DNA of 64,000 nt from Streptomyces sp. NBC_01485. Lineage in GTDB: Bacteria > Actinomycetota > Actinomycetes > Streptomycetales > Streptomycetaceae. The stretch spans positions 6,510,001 to 6,574,000 of the forward strand of contig NZ_CP109435.1 in the NCBI RefSeq assembly GCF_036227125.1, read 5' to 3'. The notes beneath the pieces are model-generated. The model saw only the letters and a program-made list of their open reading frames with translations, searched no databases and was not told the origin of the DNA. The translations under genes and the position numbers were made by a program. This document shows positions 23,768 to 31,919 of this stretch, in pieces (within the stretch, counting starts at the first letter, position 1; the number at the start of each line of letters is the position of its first letter).

Positions 23768-25866
23768 TGCTGGGAAGCCTTCTGGTCGGCGGTCTGGGAC
23801 GTGGTCTGGGCCTGGATCGCCGTGATGGCGACGGTGTTGACGATGTCCTGGACGAGCGCGCCCCGGGACAGGTCGTTGACGGGCTTGCGCAGCCCCTGGA
23901 GCACCGGCCCGACCGCGATCGCGCCGGCCGAACGCTGCACGGCCTTGTAGGTGTTGTTGCCGGTGTTGAGGTCCGGGAAGATCAACACGCTTGCCTGACC
24001 GGCGACTTCGGACCCCGGCAGCTTGGTCGCGGCGACGGTGGGCTCCACGGCCGCGTCGTACTGGATCGGCCCCTCGATCTTCAGGTCCGTGCGCCGGGCG
24101 CGGACCAGCTCCGTCGCCTCCCGCACCTTGTCGACGTCCGCGCCCGAGCCCGACGTACCGGTGGAGTACGACAGCATCGCGATCCGCGGCTCCACACCGA
24201 ACTGGGCGGCGGTCGCCGCCGACTGGACGGCGATGTCGGCGAGTTGCCCGGCGTTCGGGTCGGGGTTCACGGCGCAGTCGCCGTAGACGAGGACCTTGTC
24301 GGCGAGGCACATGAAGAAGACGGACGAGACGATGCCGGCGTCCGGCCTGGTCTTGATGATCTCGAAGGCCGGGCGGATGGTGGCGGCCGTGGAGTGCACG
24401 GACCCCGAGACCATGCCGTCGGCCAGGCCCTCCTGGACCATCAGCGTGCCGAAGTAGTTCACGTCGGAGACGACGTCGTACGCCAGTTCCACCGTGACCC
24501 CCTTGTGGGCGCGCAGCCCGGCGTACTGCTCGGCGAACGAGTCGCGCAGTTCGCTGGTGGCCGGGTCGATCAACTGGCAGTCGCCGAGGTCGATGCCCAG
24601 GTCGGCGGCCTTCTTGCGGATCTGGTCGACGGGCCCGAGGAGGGTGAGGTCGCAGACGCCGCGGCGCAGCAGCACTTCGGCCGCGTGCAGGACGCGTTCC
24701 TCCGTGCCCTCGGGGAGGACGACCCGGCGCCTGTCGGTGCGGGCCTGTTCGAGGAGCTTGTGCTCGAACATCATCGGGGTGAGGCGGTCGGTGCTGGGGG
24801 CCGACACCCGCTTCAGCAACTCGGCGGTGTCGACGTGCCGTTCGAAGAGACCGAGCGCGGTCTCCGCCTTGCGCGGGGTGGCCGCGTTCAACTTGCCCTC
24901 CATGGAGAACAGTTGCTCGGCGGTGGGGAAGCTGAGGCCGGGCACCGAGACGACGGGGGTGCCGGGGGCGAGCCGGGCGGCGAGGGTGAGGATCTCGTCG
25001 GTCGGGACCTCGTTGAGCGTGAGCACCACGCCGGCTATCGGCGGGGTGCCGGCGCTGTGCGCGGCGAGCGAGCCGATGACCAGGTCGGCGCGGTCGCCCG
25101 GGGTGACGACCAGACAGCCCGGGGTCAGGGCGTTCAGGAAGTTCGGCAGCATGGCCCCGCCGAAGACGAAGCCGAGCGCGTCGCGGGCCAGCCCCGAGTC
25201 GTCGCCCAGCAGCACTTTCGCGCCCAGGGCGTGGCTGATCTGTGCGACGGTCGGCGCGGAGAGGGCGGGCTCGTCGGGCAGCACGTAACAGGGGACGGGC
25301 AGCCGGCCGACGAGCCGGGCGGCGATCTCCTCCCGGTCCTCCTGGGCGACCCGGTTGCTGACCATGGCCAGGACGTCGCACCCGAGGCCCTCGTACGCGC
25401 GGTAGGCGTTGCGGGTCTCGGCGAGCACCGACTCGGCGGTCTGCCCGCGCCCGCCGACGACAGGGAGCACGGACGCGCCGAACTCGTTGGCGAGGCGGGC
25501 GTTGAGGGCGAGTTCGTCGGGGAACTGGGTGTCGGCGTAGTCGGTTCCCAGGACGAGGACGACGTCGTACTCGCGGGCCACGCGGTGGAACCGGTCGACG
25601 AGGGTCGAGACCAGCTCGTCGGCCCCCTGCTCGGCCTGGAGCGCGGACGCCTCGTGGTAGTCCATGCCGTAGACGGTCGTGGGGTCCTGCCCCAGCCGGT
25701 AGCGGGCGCGCAGCAGCTCGAACAGGCGGTCGGGGCCGTCGTGGACGAGGGGGCGGAAGACGCCGACCCGGTCGACCTGCCGGGTCAGGAGTTCCATGAC
25801 CCCCAGCTCGACGACCTGGCGGCCGTCGCCGCGGTCGATACTGGTGACGTACACGCTGCGGGTCAC
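23764..25866 (-). CDS. pta: Phosphate acetyltransferase, long form
   Basis: A 700-residue phosphotransacetylase that transfers acetyl between CoA and phosphate. The N-terminal part is a P-loop-like BioD/DRTGG region (to about residue 370) with RSVYVTSIDRGDG and LLGDDSGLARDALGFVFGGA. The C-terminal catalytic PTA domain shows LVLPEGTEERVL-type VVLPEGTEERVL and the late SYSTGTSGSG motif. This is the long bacterial form. The GTG at 25866 has a GGAGAG ribosome site; in-frame ATG codons further upstream lie in the promoter region. It is coupled to ackA and divergent from pfkA. Confidence 0.95.
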   Translation of the reverse strand: MTRSVYVTSIDRGDGRQVVELGVMELLTRQVDRVGVFRPLVHDGPDRLFELLRARYRLGQDPTTVYGMDYHEASALQAEQGADELVSTLVDRFHRVAREYDVVLVLGTDYADTQFPDELALNARLANEFGASVLPVVGGRGQTAESVLAETRNAYRAYEGLGCDVLAMVSNRVAQEDREEIAARLVGRLPVPCYVLPDEPALSAPTVAQISHALGAKVLLGDDSGLARDALGFVFGGAMLPNFLNALTPGCLVVTPGDRADLVIGSLAAHSAGTPPIAGVVLTLNEVPTDEILTLAARLAPGTPVVSVPGLSFPTAEQLFSMEGKLNAATPRKAETALGLFERHVDTAELLKRVSAPSTDRLTPMMFEHKLLEQARTDRRRVVLPEGTEERVLHAAEVLLRRGVCDLTLLGPVDQIRKKAADLGIDLGDCQLIDPATSELRDSFAEQYAGLRAHKGVTVELAYDVVSDVNYFGTLMVQEGLADGMVSGSVHSTAATIRPAFEIIKTRPDAGIVSSVFFMCLADKVLVYGDCAVNPDPNAGQLADIAVQSAATAAQFGVEPRIAMLSYSTGTSGSGADVDKVREATELVRARRTDLKIEGPIQYDAAVEPTVAATKLPGSEVAGQASVLIFPDLNTGNNTYKAVQRSAGAIAVGPVLQGLRKPVNDLSRGALVQDIVNTVAITAIQAQTTSQTADQKASQQ

Positions 25867-25960
25867 GCGAGCTCTCCGTTTCTGCTGCTTCTGCAGGTTT
25901 CTGCAGTTTCTAATGCTTCTGGCCGGCGTGTTTCTGCTGTCCGGGGTCATAAAAATCGCC
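25867..25960. promoter_or_regulatory. pta-ackA upstream region with TTTCTGC repeats
   Basis: TTTCTGC or close variants occur four times between 25878 and 25940, including two helically spaced PstI-like CTGCAG cores. Read on the coding strand these become CAGAAAC repeats just before the ribosome site. They could be regulator contacts or 5' leader structure. Confidence 0.4.
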
Positions 25961-25970
25961 CACCTAGGTG
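25961..25970. promoter_or_regulatory. Palindrome CACCTAGGTG between divergent promoters
   Basis: A perfect 10-bp palindrome centrally placed between pta and pfkA, just before the pfkA -35 box. A shared regulator site is possible but unproven. Confidence 0.35.
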
Positions 25971-25982
25971 AGCGGATCTCTC

Positions 25983-26011
25983 TTGACAATACCTCTGGCC
26001 GTGGATATGGC
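25983..26011 (+). promoter_or_regulatory. Predicted vegetative promoter of pfkA
   Basis: TTGACA (25983-25988) and TATGGC (26006-26011) are separated by 17 bp, a good match to the main sigma-factor consensus. It leaves a leader of roughly 80 nt before the pfkA ATG. Confidence 0.65.
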
Positions 26012-26098
26012 GCCCGTCAAGAGACAGCCCACTCCGCGGCGTGGAACAATCGACCCCAGGCTCACCGGTACCGACAGCGAGCAGGGAGACACAGCACG

Positions 26099-27124
26099 AT
26101 GCGCATCGGAGTTCTCACCGCAGGTGGCGACTGTCCCGGCCTCAACGCAGTGATCCGGTCGGTCGTGCACCGAGCGGTCGACAACTACGGCGACGAGGTC
26201 ATCGGCTTCGAGGACGGATACGCGGGCCTGCTCGACGGCCGCTACCGGGGCCTCGACCTCAACGCGGTGAGCGGCATCCTGGCCCGCGGCGGCACCATCC
26301 TCGGCTCCTCCCGACTGGAGCGCGACCGGCTGCGCGAGGCCTGCGAGAGCGCCTCCGACATGATCCACGACTTCGGCATCGACGCGCTCATCCCGATCGG
26401 CGGCGAGGGCACGCTGACGGCGGCGCGGATGCTGTCGGACGCCGGGCTGCCGGTGGTCGGCGTCCCGAAGACGATCGACAACGACATCTCGTCGACGGAC
26501 CGGACGTTCGGCTTCGACACGGCGGTCGGCGTCGCCACGGAGGCGATGGACCGCCTGAAGACGACCGCCGAGTCGCACCAGCGCGTGATGGTCGTCGAGG
26601 TCATGGGCCGGCACGCGGGCTGGATCGCGCTGGAGTCCGGGATGGCGGCGGGCGCGCACGGCATCTGCCTGCCGGAGCGGCCGTTCGACCCGGCGGACCT
26701 GGTGAAGATGGTCGAGGAGCGGTTCGCGCGCGGCAAGAAGTTCGCGGTGATCTGCGTCGCGGAGGGCGCGCACCCGGCCGACGGCACGATGGACTACAGC
26801 AAGGGCGCGATCGACCAGTTCGGCCACGAGCGGTTCCAGGGCATCGGCACGGCACTGGCGTACGAGCTGGAGAAGCGGCTCGGCAAGGAGGCCCGCCCGG
26901 TCATCCTCGGCCACGTCCAGCGCGGCGGCGTCCCGACGGCGTACGACCGCGTCCTCGCGACCCGCTTCGGCTGGCACGCGGTGGAGGCGGCGCACCGGGG
27001 CCAGTTCGGCCGGATGACGGCGCTGCGCGGGACGGACGTGGTGATGGTCCCGCTGGCGGAGGCGGTGACCGAACTGAAGACGGTCCCGAAGGACAGGATC
27101 GTAGAGGCGGAGTCGGTCTTCTAA
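26099..27124 (+). CDS. pfkA: 6-phosphofructokinase
   Basis: A 341-residue phosphofructokinase committing fructose-6-phosphate to glycolysis. Motifs: the N-terminal GVLTAGGDCPGLN, GGEGTLTAA, and KTIDNDISSTDRTFGFDTA with catalytic Asp in the TIDND. The Gly in GGEGT at the position that is Asp in pyrophosphate enzymes points to ATP use, although the Lys before TIDND is the type seen in PPi enzymes; Streptomyces ATP-dependent PFK is known to carry this mix. The ATG has a GGGAG site. The last 4 bp overlap the convergent HTH gene's stop. Confidence 0.95.
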   Translation: MRIGVLTAGGDCPGLNAVIRSVVHRAVDNYGDEVIGFEDGYAGLLDGRYRGLDLNAVSGILARGGTILGSSRLERDRLREACESASDMIHDFGIDALIPIGGEGTLTAARMLSDAGLPVVGVPKTIDNDISSTDRTFGFDTAVGVATEAMDRLKTTAESHQRVMVVEVMGRHAGWIALESGMAAGAHGICLPERPFDPADLVKMVEERFARGKKFAVICVAEGAHPADGTMDYSKGAIDQFGHERFQGIGTALAYELEKRLGKEARPVILGHVQRGGVPTAYDRVLATRFGWHAVEAAHRGQFGRMTALRGTDVVMVPLAEAVTELKTVPKDRIVEAESVF

Positions 27125-27876
27125 AGGCGCTGGGCGTCTCTGGCGGTACGGCTCTCGATCCTCGCCCAGAAGTCGTCGACGATCCGGTCGAGGAAGTCCC
27201 GGCCGGCGTCGCCCGGGTTCGGCGTGGCGGCCATCTGCCCCTGGTAGTCCTGGTGCAAGTCCTGGAGGGCGTCCTCCAGGAGCCGCCGGTCCAGGGGCAC
27301 GATCCTGCTCACCGGTTTGGCGTACGCCTGCCAGCGCGTGCGGGCGGCGGTGCGCAACAGGTCGGCGAGCCTGGCCTCGTGGCCGGTGAGGGCGATCAGG
27401 TCGGGCAGCGCGAGGTCGAGCAGCTCGGCGAGCGCGGCGGTCTGCCGGTCCGTGCCGTGCCACTCCCCGCTCTCCTCCAGCCGCGTGTACGCCACGAACT
27501 CGTGCCCCACGGCCCGGGCGACGTCCTCCGGGGCGAACCCTCGGGCGATGCGGTGCTCGCGCAGGCTCCGCGGCCGACCCATCAACTCGACGGGCGAACA
27601 CCACAACACCCCTGCGAGGGCGGTGAGTTCGGGGTGCGTGGGGGTGAGCGTCCCGCGCTCCCAGGCGTGGACGAGGTCGGGGGTGGCGTGTGGAAGCGCG
27701 TACGACGCCCGAAGTCCGTGAGCGACATGCCCCGGCGTCATCCCGAGCGCGGAACGAAGCCTGCGGGCAGCGGGAGCATTGAAGGGCGGACCTGCTTGGC
27801 GCGTCTGGGACGGTGGTCTGGGCACGGGGACAAGGTAGGCGGTGGGGGGTGGGGTGGCTACCGGGTGTTTGGCCAT
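27121..27876 (-). CDS. Protein with two XRE-like helix-turn-helix regions
   Basis: A 251-residue probable DNA-binding protein. After a Pro-rich leader, residues 36-100 and 105-160 each look like an XRE-type helix-turn-helix (RRLRSALGMTPGHVAHGL; HRIARGFAPEDVARAVG, ending with EESGEW). The C-terminal 90 residues are helical with several acidic runs. It starts 65 bp after the phosphorylase gene, on the same strand, so it may be co-transcribed with it. Its start abuts a 13-bp tandem repeat. The coding end overlaps that of pfkA by 4 bp. The regulated genes are unknown. Confidence 0.75.
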   Translation of the reverse strand: MAKHPVATPPPTAYLVPVPRPPSQTRQAGPPFNAPAARRLRSALGMTPGHVAHGLRASYALPHATPDLVHAWERGTLTPTHPELTALAGVLWCSPVELMGRPRSLREHRIARGFAPEDVARAVGHEFVAYTRLEESGEWHGTDRQTAALAELLDLALPDLIALTGHEARLADLLRTAARTRWQAYAKPVSRIVPLDRRLLEDALQDLHQDYQGQMAATPNPGDAGRDFLDRIVDDFWARIESRTARDAQRL

Positions 27877-27877
27877 A

Positions 27878-27903
27878 GTTACTGGTCGGGGTTACTGGTC
27901 GGG
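27878..27903. repeat. Two tandem 13-bp repeats at the HTH gene start
   Basis: GTTACTGGTCGGG occurs twice in direct succession (27878-27890, 27891-27903), ending 2 bp from the HTH gene's ATG on the other strand. On the coding strand the unit is CCCGACCAGTAAC. No ribosome site is visible, so translation may be leaderless and the repeat a regulator site. Confidence 0.7.
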
Positions 27904-27941
27904 GGAGCTCACGGGCGTCTCGTGCGTGTCCCGTCAACCCG

Positions 27942-28772
27942 TCATCCCGTGATCTTGCCGATGACGGGTCCGTAGTAGGTGCCGCCCTGGAAGGTGATGT
28001 GGTCGCCGCTGGGACCGGGGCGGGACTGCCTTTCGGCGTCGGGCGTGGTGCGTGGGTGGTGTTTGCGCAGGACCGCTCGTGCCACCTCTGCCGCCTGTCG
28101 GGCGGCCCGTTGCTGGGAGCCGGCGGTGTCCGTCCGGGTCTTTGCGGCGTCGGCGTGGTCGCTGATGCCTCGGATCACGAGGGCGTCCAACCGGCCGTTC
28201 ACATGGGCCGCGTGGGCCGCGCCCGAGCCTTCCATCTCGATCGCGGCCGTGTCGTTGTAGTGCTCGCGCAGATGCCTGGCGATCTCGGCCTCGGCGTCGG
28301 CCAGGACGACGTCCCCCGACGCGATCGGCTTGAAGTGGGTGCGGACGTCCGGCATGTCCCGTGCGGCTGAACGGGCCGCCTGGATCAGTGCGTTGGACGC
28401 GTGCCAGGCCTCGGGGCGGGCGAGGAAGCCCTGTGGGGTCCACTTGCCGCCGTGGATGCCGTAGACCTTGGTTCCGACGACGACGTCGCCGATCCCGATG
28501 TCGTCCTTCAGGCTGCCCGCGATGCCGACGAACAGGATCGCCTGGGGACGGAGCCACGTGACGAGTTGCGTGGTCATCGACGCGGCGTTGACCACGCCCT
28601 CGCCCAGCTCGGCGAGCGCGACCTGCCAGGGGGTGCCGTCGAGCCGGCCGACCTCGACGCGGGTGCCGTCCCGGTGGACGCGTTCGTCGCGGTCGGTGAG
28701 ATGGGCGCGTACGGCCGCGTATTCGAGCGCGAGCGCGGTAAGGACCACGACAGTGGGTTTCGTCTCCGGCAC
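27942..28772 (-). CDS. Nucleosidase/phosphorylase-superfamily protein with Gly-rich C-terminal tail
   Basis: A 276-residue protein of the PNP/UDP-phosphorylase superfamily (same fold as MTA/SAH nucleosidase). Motifs in order: a Rossmann-like start VVVLTALALEYAAV; GIAGSLKDDIGIGDVVVG (residues 83-100); the ribose-contact triplet EME at 179-181; and catalytic RGISDHAD from 201. A short linker then leads to a tail, GDHITFQGGTYYGPVIG (256-272), with alternating hydrophobic and Gly residues. Such tails occur in Streptomyces conflict-system proteins. It is divergent from a membrane protein 45 bp away. The substrate is unknown; a nucleotide-cleaving role is inferred. Confidence 0.82.
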   Translation of the reverse strand: MPETKPTVVVLTALALEYAAVRAHLTDRDERVHRDGTRVEVGRLDGTPWQVALAELGEGVVNAASMTTQLVTWLRPQAILFVGIAGSLKDDIGIGDVVVGTKVYGIHGGKWTPQGFLARPEAWHASNALIQAARSAARDMPDVRTHFKPIASGDVVLADAEAEIARHLREHYNDTAAIEMEGSGAAHAAHVNGRLDALVIRGISDHADAAKTRTDTAGSQQRAARQAAEVARAVLRKHHPRTTPDAERQSRPGPSGDHITFQGGTYYGPVIGKITG

Positions 28773-28817
28773 GCCTTTAAGGTACTGCCAGGTTCATCGG
28801 GGGAGAGGGCGGTTGCA

Positions 28818-29378
28818 GTGGCCGAACAGGACGTCGGGGTCGGGCAGTTGCTGCTCGCGGAGTATCAGAGCATCAAGGACGAGCAGAAGGCGCGGATCGG
28901 GTTCCGGGACAACCTGCTGTACGTGACGTTGGCGGTGGTGGCCGCCGTCATCGCCGCGGCGGCCCAGGCCAAGCAGACGTCGATGCTGCTGGCGCTGCCG
29001 CCGGTGTGTGTGGTGCTGGGGTGGACCTACCTGGTCAACGACGACAAGATCTCGGCCATCGGACGGTATGTCCGGGGGGAGCTGGGGCCACGGCTGGCGG
29101 AGCTGACGGGGACCGACGTGGCGTTCCGGTGGGAGAGCTATCACCGCGGTGACGCCGGGCGCGTGACCCGGAAGGTCGTGCAGTGCGTCGTGGACCTGGT
29201 GGCGTTCTGTGTCGTGCCGTTGGCCGCGCTCGTCGTGTACTGGGGTGGCGGCCAGGTGACGTCGGGGCTGCTCGTGCTGTCCCTCGCCGAGGCGGGGGCG
29301 GTGGCCGGGCTGGGGGTGTTCGTGGTGCGGTACGCGGTGCCGTTCGGGAGCGGTGCGAGCGGGAGCGGGGGTGGGTGA
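28818..29378 (+). CDS. Four-helix membrane protein, unknown function
   Basis: A 186-residue protein. An N-terminal amphipathic segment (AEYQSIKDEQKARIGFRDNLL) leads into hydrophobic segments at about residues 34-50 and 57-74. A soluble middle part of about 50 residues contains a WESYH motif. Two more membrane segments lie at about 127-147 and 150-176, with a Gly/Ser tail. The N-terminal helical hairpin is reminiscent of SLATT-type membrane modules of conflict systems, a weak resemblance. The GTG at 28818 follows GGGAGAGGGCGG. It is divergent from the phosphorylase gene, with only 45 bp between starts. Confidence 0.7.
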   Translation: MAEQDVGVGQLLLAEYQSIKDEQKARIGFRDNLLYVTLAVVAAVIAAAAQAKQTSMLLALPPVCVVLGWTYLVNDDKISAIGRYVRGELGPRLAELTGTDVAFRWESYHRGDAGRVTRKVVQCVVDLVAFCVVPLAALVVYWGGGQVTSGLLVLSLAEAGAVAGLGVFVVRYAVPFGSGASGSGGG

Positions 29379-29425
29379 CGCCCAAGCCCAAGCCGCCGCA
29401 TCCGCCGAAGGCCGTCCCGCGGCCC

Positions 29426-30121
29426 TCACTTCCCCCGAGCCGCCTTCACCCACCGGTACACCAGCTCCGGCCTTCCCACCTGGCCGTAGAGCGGCTTTCG
29501 TTCGGCTCTGCCCGCCTCCACCAGGTGTTCCAGGTACCGCCGGGCCGTGATGCGGGAGATTCCCACCGCCTCGGCCACTCCGGCCGCGGTCCGTCCTTCC
29601 GCCGCCTCCCGCACCGTCTCGGTGACCCGTTCCAGGGTCGGTGAGCTGAGGCCCTTGGGCAGGGCCGCCGGGGTCGGTGCCCGTAGGGCGGCGAGGGCGC
29701 GGTCGACCTCGTCCTGGCCGCTCGCCTCGCCCGCCGCACCCCGGAACTCGGCGTACCGCACCAGCCGGTCCCGCAGGGTCGCGAACGTGAACGGCTTCAG
29801 TACGTACTGGACGACCCCCAGCGAGACGCCCTCCCGCACCACCGTCAGGTCCCGCGCCGACGTCACCGCGATCACGTCCGCGTGATACCCGGCCGCCCGC
29901 AGCGAGCGGGCCAGTTGCAGCCCGTGCGCGTCGGGGAGGTGCAGGTCCAGCAGGAGCAGGTCCACCGGTGTGCGGTCCAGCAGGCGTCGCGCCTCCGCGC
30001 CCGTGTGCGCCTTGCCGACCGCCACGAAGCCCGGCACCCGCCCGACGTACATGACATGGGCGTCCGCGGCCACCGGATCGTCCTCCACGACCAGCACTCT
30101 GATCGGCTCTTCACCCGTCAT
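29426..30121 (-). CDS. CitB/DcuR-type response regulator
   Basis: A 231-residue response regulator. The receiver shows VVEDD and the acceptor Asp in LLLLDLHLPDAHG (about residue 56). The C-terminal part is a linker and an HTH with GVAEAVGISRITARRYLEHL and RKPLYGQVGRPEL. It belongs to the family that controls C4-dicarboxylate and citrate uptake. Its start overlaps the sensor kinase gene's stop by 4 bp. The divergent dctA gene downstream of the kinase start makes transporter control the expected job. Confidence 0.92.
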   Translation of the reverse strand: MTGEEPIRVLVVEDDPVAADAHVMYVGRVPGFVAVGKAHTGAEARRLLDRTPVDLLLLDLHLPDAHGLQLARSLRAAGYHADVIAVTSARDLTVVREGVSLGVVQYVLKPFTFATLRDRLVRYAEFRGAAGEASGQDEVDRALAALRAPTPAALPKGLSSPTLERVTETVREAAEGRTAAGVAEAVGISRITARRYLEHLVEAGRAERKPLYGQVGRPELVYRWVKAARGK

Positions 30122-31767
30122 TGCCTGCCTCCAGACGTAGCACCGGACGCGGGGACACCGGACGCGGCCGCCGCCCGCAGCGGCAGGCGGACCTCGAACG
30201 CGGCTCCGCCGCCCTCGGCCTCCGCCACCGACAGCGTCCCCTCGTGCCGGTGCACGGCCTGCCGGACCAGGGCCAGCCCCAGGCCCCGGCCGCCCGGCCC
30301 CGCCGGTTTCGTCGAGAAGCCGCGCTCGAAGACCAGGGAGGCGTGCGCCGGATCCACGCCCGCCCCCGTGTCCGCCACCCGGAACAGGAGCTCGTCGCCT
30401 TCCGTGCAGGCGGTCACGGTCACCCGCGCCCGCACGCTGCCCTGCGCCGCGTCCACGGCGTTGTCGATGAGGTTGCCGAGGATCGTCACCAGATCCCGGG
30501 CCGGCAACGACTCCGGGAGCAGACCGTCGTCCATACCGCTCTCGTGCGACACCACCAGTTCCACGCCCCGCTCGTTCGCCTGCGCCGTCTTGCCCAGCAG
30601 CAGGGCCGCCAGGACCGGTTCACTGACCGCCGAGACCACCTGGTCCGTCAGCGCCTGGGCCAGTTCCAGTTCCGCCGTCGCGAAGTCCACGGCCTCCGCC
30701 GCGCGGCCCAGCTCGATCAGCGAGACCACCGTGTGCAGACGGTTCGCCGCCTCGTGGGCCTGCGAGCGCAGCGCCTGCGTGAAGCCCCGCTCTGAGTCCA
30801 ACTCGCCCATCAGGGACTGGAGTTCGGTCACATCGCGCAGGGTGACGACGGTTCCCCTGCGCTCGCCGCCCGACACCGGGGACGTGTTCACCACCAGCAC
30901 CCGGTCCGCCGCCAGGTGGACCTCGTCCACCCGGGGTTCCGAGGCGAGCAGCGCGCCCGTCAGCGGGGCGGGCAGGCCGAGTTCCGCCACCGACGTGCCC
31001 ACCACCTCCCCAAAGACGCCCAGCAGTTCCCGGCCCCCGTCGTTGATCAGCGCCACCCGGTACTGCCCGTCCAGCATCAGCAGCCCCTCGCGCACCGCGT
31101 GCAACGCGGCCTGGTGGTAGTCGTGCATACGGCTCAGCTCCGCCGCGTTCATGCCGTGGGTGTGGCGGCGCAGCGACGCGTTGATGACGTACGTGCCGAT
31201 CGCGCCGAGGGCGAGCGCGCCGAAGGCCACCGCGAACAGGGCCGTCACCTGGTCCTGCACCCGCTTGCTGATCGACTCGACCTTGATGCCCGCGCTGACC
31301 AGGCCGACGACCCGGTGGTTCGCGTCCTCGACCGGGGTGACCGCGCGGACGGACGCGCCGAGGGTGCCGGTGTACGTCTCGGTGAAGGTCCCGCCCTTCA
31401 GGGCCTTCGCCGTGTTGCCGCGGAAGCGCTGGCCGATCTGGTTCTCGTCCGGGTGGGTCCAGCGGATGCCCTGCGGGTTCATGATCGTGACGAAGTCGAC
31501 CTCCGTGTCCCGCATGACCCGCAGGGCGTACGGCTGGAGTTCGGCGGTCGGGTTCGGCGCCCGGATGGCCGACCGTACGGAGGGGGAGTCGGCGACCGAG
31601 CGGGCCACGGCCCTGGCCTGGCGGCCCGCGGCGTCCTCGGCCTGGGTGCGGTCGCTGACGTACGTGAACAGCGCGTATCCCGCGACGAGCACCGCTATCA
31701 GCACGGCCTGCATGGCGAAGAGCTGGCCGGCCAGACTGCGGGGTCTCGGCATGTCGGGGATGCGCAT
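30118..31767 (-). CDS. CitA/DcuS-type sensor histidine kinase
   Basis: A 549-residue membrane kinase. It has an N-terminal membrane segment (residues 18-36), a periplasmic-type PAS-like sensor (37-185) and a second segment near 188-210. A cytosolic PAS domain (about 225-330) precedes the SpoOB/HisKA_7-type region with the phospho-acceptor in SQAHEAANRLH. The ATPase shows NLIDNAVDAA, DTGAGVD and GGRGLGLALV. Members of this family sense C4-dicarboxylates or citrate. The ATG at 31767 was used; one five codons later is possible. Ligand inferred from adjacent dctA. Confidence 0.92.
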   Translation of the reverse strand: MRIPDMPRPRSLAGQLFAMQAVLIAVLVAGYALFTYVSDRTQAEDAAGRQARAVARSVADSPSVRSAIRAPNPTAELQPYALRVMRDTEVDFVTIMNPQGIRWTHPDENQIGQRFRGNTAKALKGGTFTETYTGTLGASVRAVTPVEDANHRVVGLVSAGIKVESISKRVQDQVTALFAVAFGALALGAIGTYVINASLRRHTHGMNAAELSRMHDYHQAALHAVREGLLMLDGQYRVALINDGGRELLGVFGEVVGTSVAELGLPAPLTGALLASEPRVDEVHLAADRVLVVNTSPVSGGERRGTVVTLRDVTELQSLMGELDSERGFTQALRSQAHEAANRLHTVVSLIELGRAAEAVDFATAELELAQALTDQVVSAVSEPVLAALLLGKTAQANERGVELVVSHESGMDDGLLPESLPARDLVTILGNLIDNAVDAAQGSVRARVTVTACTEGDELLFRVADTGAGVDPAHASLVFERGFSTKPAGPGGRGLGLALVRQAVHRHEGTLSVAEAEGGGAAFEVRLPLRAAAASGVPASGATSGGRQ

Positions 31768-31919
31768 GTCGTCAGTGTGCCCCCGAGGTTAAGTGTGAAC
31801 TAAATGAACGGAAGGGTGACCGCCCTCACAGGACGGGAGATAGTCGCGGCAATCCCCCATAACCCCGGACGTGAGCCGCACTCCGGTGGATGCCGACGAA
31901 GACGTCAAGGAGGGCAGCC

